The translations under genes were made by a program, and so were the position numbers. The notes beneath the pieces are model-generated. The model saw only the letters and a list, made by a program, of their open reading frames with translations. It was not told the origin of the DNA and did no database searches. From contig NZ_CP038852.1 in assembly GCF_012276695.1 (NCBI RefSeq), forward strand, positions 806,001 through 870,000: 64,000 nt of DNA. The letters are read 5' to 3'. The DNA comes from Candidatus Pelagibacter giovannonii. Lineage in GTDB: Bacteria > Pseudomonadota > Alphaproteobacteria > Pelagibacterales > Pelagibacteraceae. Of the stretch, positions 1 to 9,232 are shown piece by piece. Each line of letters begins with the position of its first letter. Positions within the stretch are counted from its first letter, which is position 1.

Positions 1-967
1 GTAGTGCTAGTGCTGCTGGGATACTTAAAAATAAACTTAGTTCTAGAGCTTTATTTTGAATCAGATTTATTTTTTCTTTTTTATTACTTTGAACATACTT
101 TGAAAGTTGAGGGAGTATTACTGTTCCTATTGCAATTCCTGCAATAGCAAGATTTATTTGATAAATTCTATCCGCATAATAAAGATAAGACACTGCGCTA
201 GCTTGAAAAGATGCAATGATTGTCCCTACTAAAATATTTATCTGCGTAACGCCAGAGGAAAAAATGCTAGGAAGTAATTTTTTAAAAAATAGTTTAACTT
301 TATTGTCAATCTTAAATGACAAATTAATTCTAGGATAAAAGTATTTTTTTACAAAAAAATATAAAAAAATAAGCTGTAAGATGCCTGAGATAGTTACCGC
401 ATAAGACATATAATATACCAATTGATCATTTAAAATTTTTCCGAAAGTCAATACTCCAATTAAAAGAATGTTCAAAATTATAGGTGCAGCCGAAGCTATA
501 GCAAATTTATTATGTGAATTTAAAATGGCAGAAAAAAAAGATGCCAAACTAATAAACATTAAAAAAGGGAAAGTAATTCTTGTCAGAGTTATAGCTAATT
601 CCATTTTTTGATAATCACCTTCAAAACCTGGTGCTATCAAAAAGACAAATATTGGCATCATCATCTCAATAACAAGGACTAAAAAAAATAACCCTATTAT
701 CAGTAATGTAAAAATATTATTTGCAAATTTTTGTGATTTTTTTTTATTATCTAATATTGATGAATAGCTGGGCACAAACGCTGCATTAAATGTTCCTTCT
801 GAAAATAGTCGTCTAAATGTATTAGGTATCCTGAATGCCACGAAGAAGGCATCTGCTAACGGGCCTGCACCTAGAAACACAGCTATTAATATATCTCTTA
901 GGTAACCCAATAATCTGCTTATTATTGTAAAAAAACTAAATGTGCCTGTTGACTTAATTAGGTTCAT
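1..967 (-). CDS. murJ: Lipid II flippase MurJ (3' end outside window)
   Basis: My translation from the ATG at 965-967 gives about 322 residues of a hydrophobic polytopic membrane protein that runs off the left edge, so the C-terminus is missing. The N-terminal stretch (MNLIKSTGTFSFFTIISRLL, then a GYLRD segment, an AGPLADAF segment and FRIPNTFRRLFSEG) is the signature of MurJ/MviN, the flippase that moves lipid II across the inner membrane for peptidoglycan synthesis. It is divergent from the malic enzyme gene, with about 50 bp between starts. I saw no frame break across its several A/T tracts. Family call is strong; the exact start is the only ATG near the conserved N-terminus. Confidence 0.93.
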   Translation of the reverse strand, partial: MNLIKSTGTFSFFTIISRLLGYLRDILIAVFLGAGPLADAFFVAFRIPNTFRRLFSEGTFNAAFVPSYSSILDNKKKSQKFANNIFTLLIIGLFFLVLVIEMMMPIFVFLIAPGFEGDYQKMELAITLTRITFPFLMFISLASFFSAILNSHNKFAIASAAPIILNILLIGVLTFGKILNDQLVYYMSYAVTISGILQLIFLYFFVKKYFYPRINLSFKIDNKVKLFFKKLLPSIFSSGVTQINILVGTIIASFQASAVSYLYYADRIYQINLAIAGIAIGTVILPQLSKYVQSNKKEKINLIQNKALELSLFLSIPAALAL

Positions 968-1017
968 AAATCATATTAGTCTTAAATTCGCTCCATTTGT
1001 ATACCTAATTAACATAA

Positions 1018-3303
1018 ATGAAAAAAACTAAAATAGACCATTACACTGATAAGGAAGCTTTAGATTTCCACAGCAAGAATAAACCTGGAAAAATTGAGAT
1101 CAATTCTTCTAAACCAATGACTACAAAAAGAGATTTGGCACTAGCCTATTCTCCAGGTGTTGCTGTGCCGGTGCAAGCAATTGCTGATAACCCGGAAACT
1201 GCCTATGACTATACATCTAAAGGAAATTTAGTTGCAGTCATAAGTAATGGCTCAGCTATTTTAGGAATGGGTAATTTAGGAGCACTAGCATCTAAACCTG
1301 TAATGGAAGGAAAAGCAGTTTTATTTAAAAGATTTGCTGACATAGATTCTATTGACCTAGAAATTGACTCGCAAGACTCTGATGAAATTATTAATAGTAT
1401 CAAAAACTTTGCCTGTAGTTTTGGTGGTATTAATTTAGAAGATATTGCTGCTCCTGATTGTTTTGTAATTGAAGAAAAATTAAAAGAGATTTTAGATATT
1501 CCTGTTTTTCATGATGATCAGCATGGTACTGCAATTATTACAACTGCTGCATTAATTAATGCCTTAGATATATCTAATAAATCGATAAAAAAAATTAAAG
1601 TTGTTGTGAATGGTGCTGGTGCATCAGCAATGGCTTGTGCTAATTTATTTAAAAATAGCGGTGTACCTCAAAAAAATATAATTATGGTGGATAGATCTGG
1701 AGTAATCTATCGAGGCAGAAAAGGATTAAACCAATGGAAATCCTCTCATGCTATTGAAACAAAACACAGAACATTAGATGAAGCCATTAATGGTGCTGAT
1801 GTTTTTTTAGGGCTTTCTGCGAAAGGTGCTCTTTCCAAAGATATGGTGAAGAAAATGGCAAAAGATCCTATAATTTTTGCTTGTGCTAACCCTGACCCCG
1901 AAATTACACCTGAAGAAATACAGGAAGTTAGGGATGATGCTATTATTGCTACTGGAAGATCAGATTATCCCAACCAAGTAAATAATTTAATTGGGTTTCC
2001 TTATGTGTTTAGAGGAGCTCTTGATGTTAGATCAAAAACTATTAATGAAGAAATGAAAGTAGCTGCCGCAGATGCTATAGCAAAGCTTACAAGAGAAGAT
2101 GTTCCTGACGAAGTTGTAGCAGCAATGGGTGGTGATAGACCTCATTATGGAAAAGAATATATTATACCCTCAACATTTGATCCAAGACTAATAAGTATAA
2201 TACCTGCAGCTGTTGCAAAGGCTGCGATGGATAGTGGTGTTGCAAGAAAAGATATTGATGATTTTGAAATATATAAAGAACAACTAAAACAAAGGCTTAA
2301 TCCATCTCTTACAATTATGCAGGGTATTAATTCTTATATTAAAAAAAATCAAAAGAGAATTGTTTTTGCAGATGGTGAGGATAAAAATACTCTTAAAGCA
2401 GCAATTGCATTTAAAAATTCAAAATTAGGAATTCCAATTTTAGTTGGTAAAAAAGAAAAAATTAAAGAAAGAATAAAAGAAATTGGTTATGACGATCATT
2501 TTGGTATTGAAATAATAAATTCTACAGATTCAGAAAAAAGAGAGAAATATGTTAATTATTTATTTAAAAAAATGCAAAGAGAACAAGGTCTTCTAGAAAG
2601 AGATTGCGATAGACTTGTAAGAAATGATAGGGTCATATGGGCATCTTGTATGGTTGCATGTGGCGATGCTGATGGTGCAGTTACTGGAAATACCAGAAGA
2701 TTTGGATCATCTTTAGATAAAATAACACAAGTCGTAAACCCAAGAGAAGGTGAGATAATGTTTGGTTTAAATATGGTTGTTTCAAAGGGGAAAACTATTT
2801 TTGTTGGAGACACAAGTGTAAACGAATATCCAAGTTCTGAAGAGCTTGCAGAAATTGCTATATCTGCTGCGAGAGTAGTAAAACTGTTTGGTTTCGTTCC
2901 AAAGGTAGCTTTTGTTTCTCATTCTACGTTTGGTCAACCTCTTACAAGTAGAACTAAGCATATAAAAAAAGCTGTTGAAATTTTAAAAGATAAAAATGTA
3001 GATTTTGATTTTGATGGAGACATGCAGCCAGATGTTGCTTTAAATGAAGATTATAAAGAATTATATCCTTTCTCTAGTATTGTTGGAAATGCTAATATAT
3101 TAATAATGCCAGGACAACACAGTGCTGCTATTTCTTATAAAATGATGAAAAGCTTAGGTGATACTAAAGTTATTGGTCCTCTTTTAATTGGATTAGGTCA
3201 ACCCATTGAAATAGCACCTTTAAGATCATCTACTTCAGAAATTATAAATTTAGCTTCTGTTGCAGCCTACTCTGCTGATGTTATTGATTATAAAAAAAGT
3301 TAA
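1018..3303 (+). CDS. maeB: NADP-dependent malic enzyme with phosphotransacetylase-like C-terminal domain
   Basis: The 761-residue product has the two-part layout of MaeB. Residues 1 to about 430 form the malic enzyme (malate to pyruvate plus CO2, making NADPH), with the early YSPGVAVP motif, the EDIAAPDCF segment, the DDQHGTA active-site motif and a GAGASAMA nucleotide-binding loop. Residues from about 440 onward resemble phosphate acetyltransferase; in MaeB enzymes this domain is usually regulatory rather than catalytic. The length is normal for the fused form (about 750-770). It converges on the BON lipoprotein gene with a 4-bp overlap and is divergent from murJ. Confidence 0.95.
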   Translation: MKKTKIDHYTDKEALDFHSKNKPGKIEINSSKPMTTKRDLALAYSPGVAVPVQAIADNPETAYDYTSKGNLVAVISNGSAILGMGNLGALASKPVMEGKAVLFKRFADIDSIDLEIDSQDSDEIINSIKNFACSFGGINLEDIAAPDCFVIEEKLKEILDIPVFHDDQHGTAIITTAALINALDISNKSIKKIKVVVNGAGASAMACANLFKNSGVPQKNIIMVDRSGVIYRGRKGLNQWKSSHAIETKHRTLDEAINGADVFLGLSAKGALSKDMVKKMAKDPIIFACANPDPEITPEEIQEVRDDAIIATGRSDYPNQVNNLIGFPYVFRGALDVRSKTINEEMKVAAADAIAKLTREDVPDEVVAAMGGDRPHYGKEYIIPSTFDPRLISIIPAAVAKAAMDSGVARKDIDDFEIYKEQLKQRLNPSLTIMQGINSYIKKNQKRIVFADGEDKNTLKAAIAFKNSKLGIPILVGKKEKIKERIKEIGYDDHFGIEIINSTDSEKREKYVNYLFKKMQREQGLLERDCDRLVRNDRVIWASCMVACGDADGAVTGNTRRFGSSLDKITQVVNPREGEIMFGLNMVVSKGKTIFVGDTSVNEYPSSEELAEIAISAARVVKLFGFVPKVAFVSHSTFGQPLTSRTKHIKKAVEILKDKNVDFDFDGDMQPDVALNEDYKELYPFSSIVGNANILIMPGQHSAAISYKMMKSLGDTKVIGPLLIGLGQPIEIAPLRSSTSEIINLASVAAYSADVIDYKKS

Positions 3304-3893
3304 TTTTTTTGAATTCTTAAATCTTCAACCAAGACAATACTTGCAATAACATCTTCCACATCCAGTATTTCTTTTGCTTCATTTATTACTTCTTTTCTTT
3401 CTTCTGTGGTTAAAGAAATCCCATAAATAAATATTTTTTTCTTATAAGTATCAATTTGATAATTGGTTGCTTTAATTTTTTTGTTAAATATTAAAGCTGT
3501 ACGAAGTTGGGATGTAATCAACAAATCTTTAGCTGATTGCTGGAAGTTAAAACCTTCTTTTATTTTAATGTCATTTTTAACTGACCTTGCACCTTTTGTC
3601 TCCCATGCAAGTTTAGTAATTTGAAGTTTTTCCTCAGGATCATCTACTTTTCCTGTTACGAAAATCTTTCCATCTAAAACTTTTGTGCTTACACTTAATA
3701 TATAGCTCTTATCTCTTAGAGTTAGTCTTGCAGCTAAACTTTTTTGCATTACAGAATCGTCTATTTGTGTGCCTAAAGACCTTGGATCAAACGCAACACT
3801 AACTCCAGTTCCAAAAACTCCCTTTGAACTGATCCCAACACATCCTGATAGGATTAAAAAAATCAAACTTATTAAAAATATTTTATTTTTCAT
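3300..3893 (-). CDS. BON-domain outer-membrane lipoprotein, DolP/OsmY-like
   Basis: The 197-residue protein starts with a signal peptide and a lipobox (LSGC, Cys at about 18), so it is probably lipidated and sent to the outer membrane. The rest contains two BON-type repeats (about 45-110 and 120-190), each with the hydrophobic beta pattern and a central conserved Gly. BON lipoproteins such as E. coli DolP bind phospholipid and support outer-membrane integrity. Its start overlaps the end of rsmI by 11 bp, so the two are co-transcribed, and an LpoA-like gene lies next door. The same three families cluster in E. coli (rsmI-lpoA-yraN-diaA-dolP), which supports the assignment. Confidence 0.85.
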   Translation of the reverse strand: MKNKIFLISLIFLILSGCVGISSKGVFGTGVSVAFDPRSLGTQIDDSVMQKSLAARLTLRDKSYILSVSTKVLDGKIFVTGKVDDPEEKLQITKLAWETKGARSVKNDIKIKEGFNFQQSAKDLLITSQLRTALIFNKKIKATNYQIDTYKKKIFIYGISLTTEERKEVINEAKEILDVEDVIASIVLVEDLRIQKN

Positions 3894-4725
3894 TTTTTAA
3901 TTTTAAACAATAGTTATAAATCTCTTTTTTTGATACATTCGTATTTTGACTAATTAAATCTGTAATATCTTTTATGCTTAGTTTTTTAATTAATTTTTGA
4001 ATATTTTTTTTATCAGATTCTTTCAATATTATCGATGAATTTTTTTCTTTTACTTTTTCAGAAATAACAATCGTTAGCTCTCCTTTAGGATCGGATTTAA
4101 ATGGCTCAAGTATATCTACATCAGTTCTTATATATTCCTCAAAAAATTTAGTCATTTCTCTGCAAACCATAATTTTTCTATTTGAAAAATAATGTTTTAG
4201 ATCTTTTATTGACCTATTAAATTTTCGTGGAGAGATAAAAAAAACAATACAACCCTCTATATTTGTAAGCCTTTTGAGGTCTTCTTTTAATTTACTATTT
4301 TTTTCAGGAAAAAAACCATAAAAAAAATATTTTTCATTAAATCCACTTATAGAAACTGCGGAGGAAACTGCTGACGCACCTGGGATTGGAAAGATATCTA
4401 TGTCATTACTGACACATTCATTAACCAATATAGCTCCTGGGTCTGAGACAGATGGAGTTCCAGCATCAGAAATTAATGCAACAATCGAACCTGATTTTAA
4501 AATATCAATAACTTTTGATAAATTTTTTTTTTCATTAAATTTATGGTTTGCAATAAGTTTTGATTTAATCTCGTATCGCTCTAGTAAATTTTTTGAAATA
4601 CGCGTATCTTCACATAAAATATAATCTGATTTTTTTAATACTTCTAGGGCTCTTAAAGTGATGTCACTTAAGTTCCCAATAGGAGTAGATACAACATAAA
4701 GGCCACTTTTAACTTTATTATTCAT
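3883..4725 (-). CDS. rsmI: 16S rRNA (cytidine(1402)-2'-O)-methyltransferase RsmI
   Basis: This SAM-dependent enzyme 2'-O-methylates C1402 in the decoding centre of 16S rRNA. The N-terminal segment (GLYVVSTPIGNLSDITLRAL), the CEDTR motif, and the ALISDAGTPSVSDPG loop are diagnostic of the tetrapyrrole-methylase-like RsmI fold. An in-frame ATG also occurs at 4746, adding seven residues. I prefer the ATG at 4725 because the family motif follows closely and a TATAAT-like hexamer (4750-4755, minus strand) would start transcription near the upstream ATG. About 280 residues, normal length. It is divergent from the LpoA-like gene. Confidence 0.93.
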   Translation of the reverse strand: MNNKVKSGLYVVSTPIGNLSDITLRALEVLKKSDYILCEDTRISKNLLERYEIKSKLIANHKFNEKKNLSKVIDILKSGSIVALISDAGTPSVSDPGAILVNECVSNDIDIFPIPGASAVSSAVSISGFNEKYFFYGFFPEKNSKLKEDLKRLTNIEGCIVFFISPRKFNRSIKDLKHYFSNRKIMVCREMTKFFEEYIRTDVDILEPFKSDPKGELTIVISEKVKEKNSSIILKESDKKNIQKLIKKLSIKDITDLISQNTNVSKKEIYNYCLKLKNEK

Positions 4726-4778
4726 GTTTTCAGTATGTAGAATCATCAGATTATAATAGTTATAATAATAACATTAAA

Positions 4779-5930
4779 ATGAACAAAATTATTAAAATTA
4801 TATTTTTTCTAGCTTTTACTTTATCAATTGCTCCAGGAACAATTTTAGCAAACAACAAAATTAAAATTGGTCTTCTTGTGCCATTAACTGGAAAAAACTC
4901 AGAAATAGGACAATCTATAATTAAGTCTACACGCCTTGCAATTAACACTATAAACAATGCTTCAATTGAAATCATACCAAAGGATACACAGTCAAATCCT
5001 GAAAGAACCTTAAGAGTAGCCAAAGAGTTGGCTAGCTCAGGAATAAAAATTGTGATCGGTCCTGTTTTTAACGAAAGTTTAATTTATCTAGATGAGTTAA
5101 ATGAACTAACATTCTTAGCTCTAACAAATAAAAATGAAAATTTTTCTAAAAATATTATTAACGCTGGAATTAATGCAACTTCGCAATTAAATGCAATTAA
5201 AAAATTTATAGAATTAATTGAAATAAAAAACACAATCTTCCTTACGCCAGATGTAAGTTTTAGAAATGAGATTGAAAAAGCAATTTCTAATTCTAAAATA
5301 AAAATATTAGAAAATTATATTTATAATACTGATCCCACCAAACTTACTAAGCAAATTGAAAAAATTACACGTTATGATATTAGAAAACAAAACCTTGAAG
5401 ATGAAATAAATAGACTGGAAAAATCAGAGCAAATCGATAAAGAACGTTTAATTGAAAGATTAAAAAAAAGAGATACCCTTGGTAGTGTAAAGTTTGACTC
5501 ACTTGTAATTTCTGATTTTGATGAAAGTTTAAAAAGTGTAACGACTTCACTGCTTTATACTGATATATCTCCTAAGGAAAAATATTTTATTACTCTCAAT
5601 CAATGGTTTGATGAATCTCTTTTAAAAGAAACCAGCTCACAACCTTTATACTTTCCCTCTGCAAATAAAGAAAATTATAATAAATTTTTAAATGAATATT
5701 TTGAAAAATATAATCAATACCCCAATCAATTATCGTTTCTAAGCTATGACTTGGTGGGTCTTGTTTATTATTTAATACTTCAAAACAACTTTATTATAGA
5801 TAAAAAAATGTTTACTAAAAAAACTTTATTTAGAGGAAAAGTTGGAATTTTTGAAATAAAAAATAATAAAATTAATCATATTTTAAATTTTTATAAAGTT
5901 GAAGATAGAAAATTTAAAAAAGTTTTTTAA
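4779..5930 (+). CDS. Periplasmic-binding-fold protein, penicillin-binding protein activator (LpoA)-like
   Basis: The 383-residue protein has an N-terminal hydrophobic signal segment (residues 4-22) with a probable cleavage after LANN; there is no lipobox Cys, unlike E. coli LpoA. The mature part begins KIGLLVPLTGKNSEIGQSI, the start of a type I periplasmic binding protein (LivK-like) domain shared by branched-chain amino-acid receptors and the C-terminal domain of LpoA. Position beside rsmI and a BON lipoprotein matches the E. coli lpoA locus and favours a role in activating peptidoglycan synthesis over solute uptake; no ABC transporter genes are nearby. It overlaps rdgB tail to tail by 17 bp. 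Confidence 0.7.
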   Translation: MNKIIKIIFFLAFTLSIAPGTILANNKIKIGLLVPLTGKNSEIGQSIIKSTRLAINTINNASIEIIPKDTQSNPERTLRVAKELASSGIKIVIGPVFNESLIYLDELNELTFLALTNKNENFSKNIINAGINATSQLNAIKKFIELIEIKNTIFLTPDVSFRNEIEKAISNSKIKILENYIYNTDPTKLTKQIEKITRYDIRKQNLEDEINRLEKSEQIDKERLIERLKKRDTLGSVKFDSLVISDFDESLKSVTTSLLYTDISPKEKYFITLNQWFDESLLKETSSQPLYFPSANKENYNKFLNEYFEKYNQYPNQLSFLSYDLVGLVYYLILQNNFIIDKKMFTKKTLFRGKVGIFEIKNNKINHILNFYKVEDRKFKKVF

Positions 5931-6516
5931 TCTTTTTAAAAGCTTTAAATCTATGATCTATTTTATATTTCTGTGACGCCCTCATTTCACCAAAAGTAAT
6001 TTTTTTTCCAATTGGTATAAAAATAGGATCATAACCAAACCCGTTTTTACCTTTTATAATTGGTGAAATAAAACCCTCAATCTTACCAACAGAATTTATT
6101 ATTTCCTTATTTTTGTTGTAAATAGTTAAAGCACAAATAAACCTAGCTTTAATTTTTTTTTCTCTCCAGTCTTTGTCTTTTTTGTCTAGTTCTTTAAAAA
6201 CTTTATTCATTGCTTTTTTAAAATCACCCTTTTTACCTCCCCATCTGGCTGAATAAATTCCAGGATCTCCGTCTAAAACATCTATTTCTAAACCTGAGTC
6301 ATCAGATAGGCATATCATTTTTGATTTTTTAGAAAAAAATTTAGCCTTAATTAATGAGTTTTCCTTAAATGTTTTACCATTTTCGGGAGGACTTTTTATT
6401 TTAAAATCCTTTGGAGAATATATTTCAAGGTTTTTAGGCAATAAATCACTAATTTCTCTCAATTTTCCTTTATTATTAGTTCCTACCAACAATTTTATAA
6501 TTTTATTCTTTAACAT
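5914..6516 (-). CDS. rdgB: Non-canonical purine NTP pyrophosphatase RdgB/HAM1
   Basis: This house-cleaning enzyme hydrolyses ITP, dITP and XTP to monophosphates, keeping deaminated purines out of DNA and RNA. The 200-residue protein shows the family landmarks: GTNNKGKLREI at the N-terminus, ENGKTFKENSLIKA, CLSDDSGLEIDVLDGDPGIYSARWG in the middle, and the C-terminal GFGYDPIFIP and AMRAS-like (GEMRASQKYKIDHR) motifs. It is convergent with the LpoA-like gene (17-bp overlap) and divergent from grpE, with a 36-bp gap. Many alphaproteobacteria place rph and hrcA in this region; neither is present here. Confidence 0.96.
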   Translation of the reverse strand: MLKNKIIKLLVGTNNKGKLREISDLLPKNLEIYSPKDFKIKSPPENGKTFKENSLIKAKFFSKKSKMICLSDDSGLEIDVLDGDPGIYSARWGGKKGDFKKAMNKVFKELDKKDKDWREKKIKARFICALTIYNKNKEIINSVGKIEGFISPIIKGKNGFGYDPIFIPIGKKITFGEMRASQKYKIDHRFKAFKKIKKLF

Positions 6517-6552
6517 CTAGCAATTATCAAATTTCATACCATATAAGTCATC

Positions 6553-7188
6553 ATGGAAAAAGATCAAAACATTAATTCTGAAAATCAAAACGAAGAAATT
6601 AAAGAGATTGAGTCAGAAGGACAAATTCAAGAAGAACAAGTAATTTCAGCAGAGAAAAAAGAGAAGGCAAAAGAAATTACCCCTGAAGAAAAAATTAAGG
6701 AGTTGGAAGATAAGCTTACTAGAACTTTTGCCGAAATGGAAAATCAAAGAAGAAGATTTGAAAAAGAAAAAGATGATGCTTTTGATTATGGTGGATTTTC
6801 TTTTGCAAAAGAGGCTTTAAGTCTAATTGATAATCTTGAGAGATCAAAACTGATTTTAGAAAGTGATGAAGTATTAAAAGATACCGAAGCTCTAAAAAAA
6901 ACTTTAGAACACTTTGAAATTATAAATAAGGATATGATTTCAATTTTCTCAAAAAATGGAATTACTCCTGTAATTTCTATTGGTAAAAAATTAGACCCAA
7001 ATCAACACCAAGCTATGATGGAAATTGATGATGATCAAAAAGAACCTGGAACAATTGTTCAAGAGATTCAAAAAGGTTTCATGATGAAGGATAGACTTTT
7101 GAGGCCAGCATTAGTTGGGGTTTCAAAAAAAAGTAAAGCCCAAGATGATCAAAAAAGTGAGGAAAATAAAGAGAATTCAAACAATTAA
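6553..7188 (+). CDS. grpE: Nucleotide exchange factor GrpE
   Basis: GrpE releases ADP from DnaK and so resets the Hsp70 cycle. The 211-residue protein has a charged, Glu/Lys-rich N-terminal tail (1-50), a long coiled-coil helix (about 50-85, with KLTRTFAEMENQRRRFEKEK), and the C-terminal beta domain with HQAMMEI, PGTIVQEIQKGFMMKDRLLRPALVGVS, the family signature. It is the first gene of a grpE-dnaK-dnaJ run; dnaK follows after 62 bp. I saw no CIRCE inverted repeat or hrcA here, so heat-shock control by HrcA is not indicated. Confidence 0.97.
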   Translation: MEKDQNINSENQNEEIKEIESEGQIQEEQVISAEKKEKAKEITPEEKIKELEDKLTRTFAEMENQRRRFEKEKDDAFDYGGFSFAKEALSLIDNLERSKLILESDEVLKDTEALKKTLEHFEIINKDMISIFSKNGITPVISIGKKLDPNQHQAMMEIDDDQKEPGTIVQEIQKGFMMKDRLLRPALVGVSKKSKAQDDQKSEENKENSNN

Positions 7189-7250
7189 TATTAATTGTAA
7201 GAACTTGTAGATTAAAAATTAACACTTATATGAAGAAAAGGAATTAAATT

Positions 7251-9200
7251 ATGAGCAAAATTATAGGAATAGATTTAGGAACAACAAATTCATGCGTATC
7301 TATCATGGAAGGTAGTCAGCCAAAAGTTTTGGAAAATGCTGAGGGTGCAAGAACAACTCCTTCAGTTGTAGCTTTTTCTGAAGATGGAGAAAAACTTGTA
7401 GGCCAGCCTGCAAAAAGACAGGCTGTTACTAATCCTGAAAACACCATTTTTGCTGTAAAAAGATTAATTGGAAGAAGTTTTGAAGACCCTACTGTAAAAA
7501 AAGACATTGCAGCTGCCCCCTTTAAAATTGTTAATTCAGAAAAAGGAGATGCTTGGATTGAGGCTAGAGGAGAAAAATACTCACCATCACAAATTTCTGC
7601 TTTTATTCTCCAAAAAATGAAGGAAACTGCTGAAAAATATTTAGGTCAAGAAGTCACTAAGGCTGTAATTACAGTACCTGCATATTTTAATGACGCTCAA
7701 AGACAAGCAACAAAAGATGCTGGTAAAATTGCTGGTCTTGAAGTTTTAAGAATTATTAATGAACCAACAGCAGCTTCTCTTGCTTACGGTTTAGATAAAA
7801 AACAAAATAAAAAAATAGCTGTTTATGACTTAGGTGGTGGAACTTTTGACGTTTCTATTCTTGAGTTAGGTGATGGTGTATTTGAAGTTAAATCTACAAA
7901 CGGTGATACATTTTTAGGTGGTGAAGACTTTGATAATACAATTGTTGATTATTTAATTGGTGAATTTAAAAAAGATTCTGGAATTGATTTAAGATCAGAT
8001 AAATTAGCTCTTCAAAGATTAAAAGAGGCCGCTGAAAAAGCAAAAATTGAATTATCCTCTGCAGAACAGACTGATGTTAATTTACCCTTTATCACAGCTG
8101 ATAAAACTGGGCCAAAACACATCAACCTAAAAATGACTAGAGCCAAATTAGAAGCTTTGGTTGAAGATCTAATTTCAAGAACATTACCTCCATGTAAAAC
8201 TGCTCTTAAAGATGCAGGCCTTACTGCAAATGAAATTGATGAAATTGTAATGGTTGGTGGAATGACAAGAATGCCCAAAGTTCTTGCCGAAGTTAAAAAC
8301 TTTTTTGGTAAAGAACCAAATAAAAGTGTAAACCCCGATGAAGTTGTAGCGATGGGTGCTGCTATCCAAGCTGGAGTTCTACAAGGAGACGTCAAAGATG
8401 TGCTGCTCTTAGATGTAACACCTCTATCACTCGGAATTGAAACATTGGGTGGAGTATCAACAAAACTAATAGAAAAAAATACAACAATACCCACTAAAAA
8501 AAGCCAAGTATTTTCTACGGCTGATGATAATCAGCCTGCTGTATCAATAAGAGTACTTCAGGGCGAAAGAGAAATGGCATCTGATAATAAAATGTTAGGA
8601 AACTTTGAACTAGTTGGAATTGCGCCTGCTCCAAGAGGAGTTCCTCAAATAGAAGTAACTTTTGATATTGATGCAAATGGAATTGTAAGTGTTTCTGCTA
8701 AAGATAAAGGAACTGGTAAAGAGCAAAAAATTCAAATCCAAGCTTCTGGTGGTTTAAGTGATGAAGAAATTGAAAAAATGGTGAAAGATGCTGAAGCTAA
8801 TAAAGATGAAGATATGAAAAAAAGAGAATCTGTGGACGCAAGAAATCAAGCAGATACTTTAATTCATTCAACTGAAAAAAATCTTAAAGAGCATGGTGCT
8901 AAAGTTTCAGATGCTGATAAAAAAGCAATAGAAGATGCATCTAATGACTTAAAAGAAGCTATTAAGGGAACTGATACTCAAGAAATTAAAAAGAAAACAG
9001 AAACTTTAGTTCAAGCTTCTATGAAGCTAGGTGAGGCTATTTATAAATCCCAAGAAAAAAAAGAGGGTTCATCTAAAGATGGTGAAAAGAATAACGAAGT
9101 AAAAAAAGATGATAATGTTGTTGATGCAGATTTTGAAGAGGTAAAAGAAGAAGAAGTAAAAGAAGATAAAAAAGAAGAAGATAAAGAGAAAAGCGCTTAA
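7251..9200 (+). CDS. dnaK: Molecular chaperone DnaK (Hsp70)
   Basis: The 649-residue Hsp70 uses ATP to bind and release exposed hydrophobic segments of client proteins. The N-terminal ATPase domain has [12 protein letters not shown] at residue 4, the phosphate 2 motif [15 protein letters not shown] near 190, and VGGMTRMP near 335. The linker [13 protein letters not shown] (about 383) leads to the substrate-binding domain, and the C-terminal lid ends in a long acidic/Lys tail with a [10 protein letters not shown] motif. An AAGGA ribosome site lies at 7238-7242, 8 bases before the ATG. It sits between grpE and dnaJ, its cofactors. Confidence 0.99.
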   Translation: MSKIIGIDLGTTNSCVSIMEGSQPKVLENAEGARTTPSVVAFSEDGEKLVGQPAKRQAVTNPENTIFAVKRLIGRSFEDPTVKKDIAAAPFKIVNSEKGDAWIEARGEKYSPSQISAFILQKMKETAEKYLGQEVTKAVITVPAYFNDAQRQATKDAGKIAGLEVLRIINEPTAASLAYGLDKKQNKKIAVYDLGGGTFDVSILELGDGVFEVKSTNGDTFLGGEDFDNTIVDYLIGEFKKDSGIDLRSDKLALQRLKEAAEKAKIELSSAEQTDVNLPFITADKTGPKHINLKMTRAKLEALVEDLISRTLPPCKTALKDAGLTANEIDEIVMVGGMTRMPKVLAEVKNFFGKEPNKSVNPDEVVAMGAAIQAGVLQGDVKDVLLLDVTPLSLGIETLGGVSTKLIEKNTTIPTKKSQVFSTADDNQPAVSIRVLQGEREMASDNKMLGNFELVGIAPAPRGVPQIEVTFDIDANGIVSVSAKDKGTGKEQKIQIQASGGLSDEEIEKMVKDAEANKDEDMKKRESVDARNQADTLIHSTEKNLKEHGAKVSDADKKAIEDASNDLKEAIKGTDTQEIKKKTETLVQASMKLGEAIYKSQEKKEGSSKDGEKNNEVKKDDNVVDADFEEVKEEEVKEDKKEEDKEKSA

Positions 9201-9232
9201 GACTTAAAACAACTATCATCTTAAAGTAACTT

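Noticed and set aside
6517..7250. CIRCE or sigma-32 promoter upstream of grpE/dnaK
   Set aside because: No 9-bp inverted repeat with 9-base spacer and no clear CTTGAA/CCCCAT pair could be read.
8012..8494. 160-residue ORF antisense to dnaK
   Set aside because: It is a shadow frame of a highly conserved coding gene, with low-complexity composition and no start context; antisense ORFs in dnaK are a known artefact.
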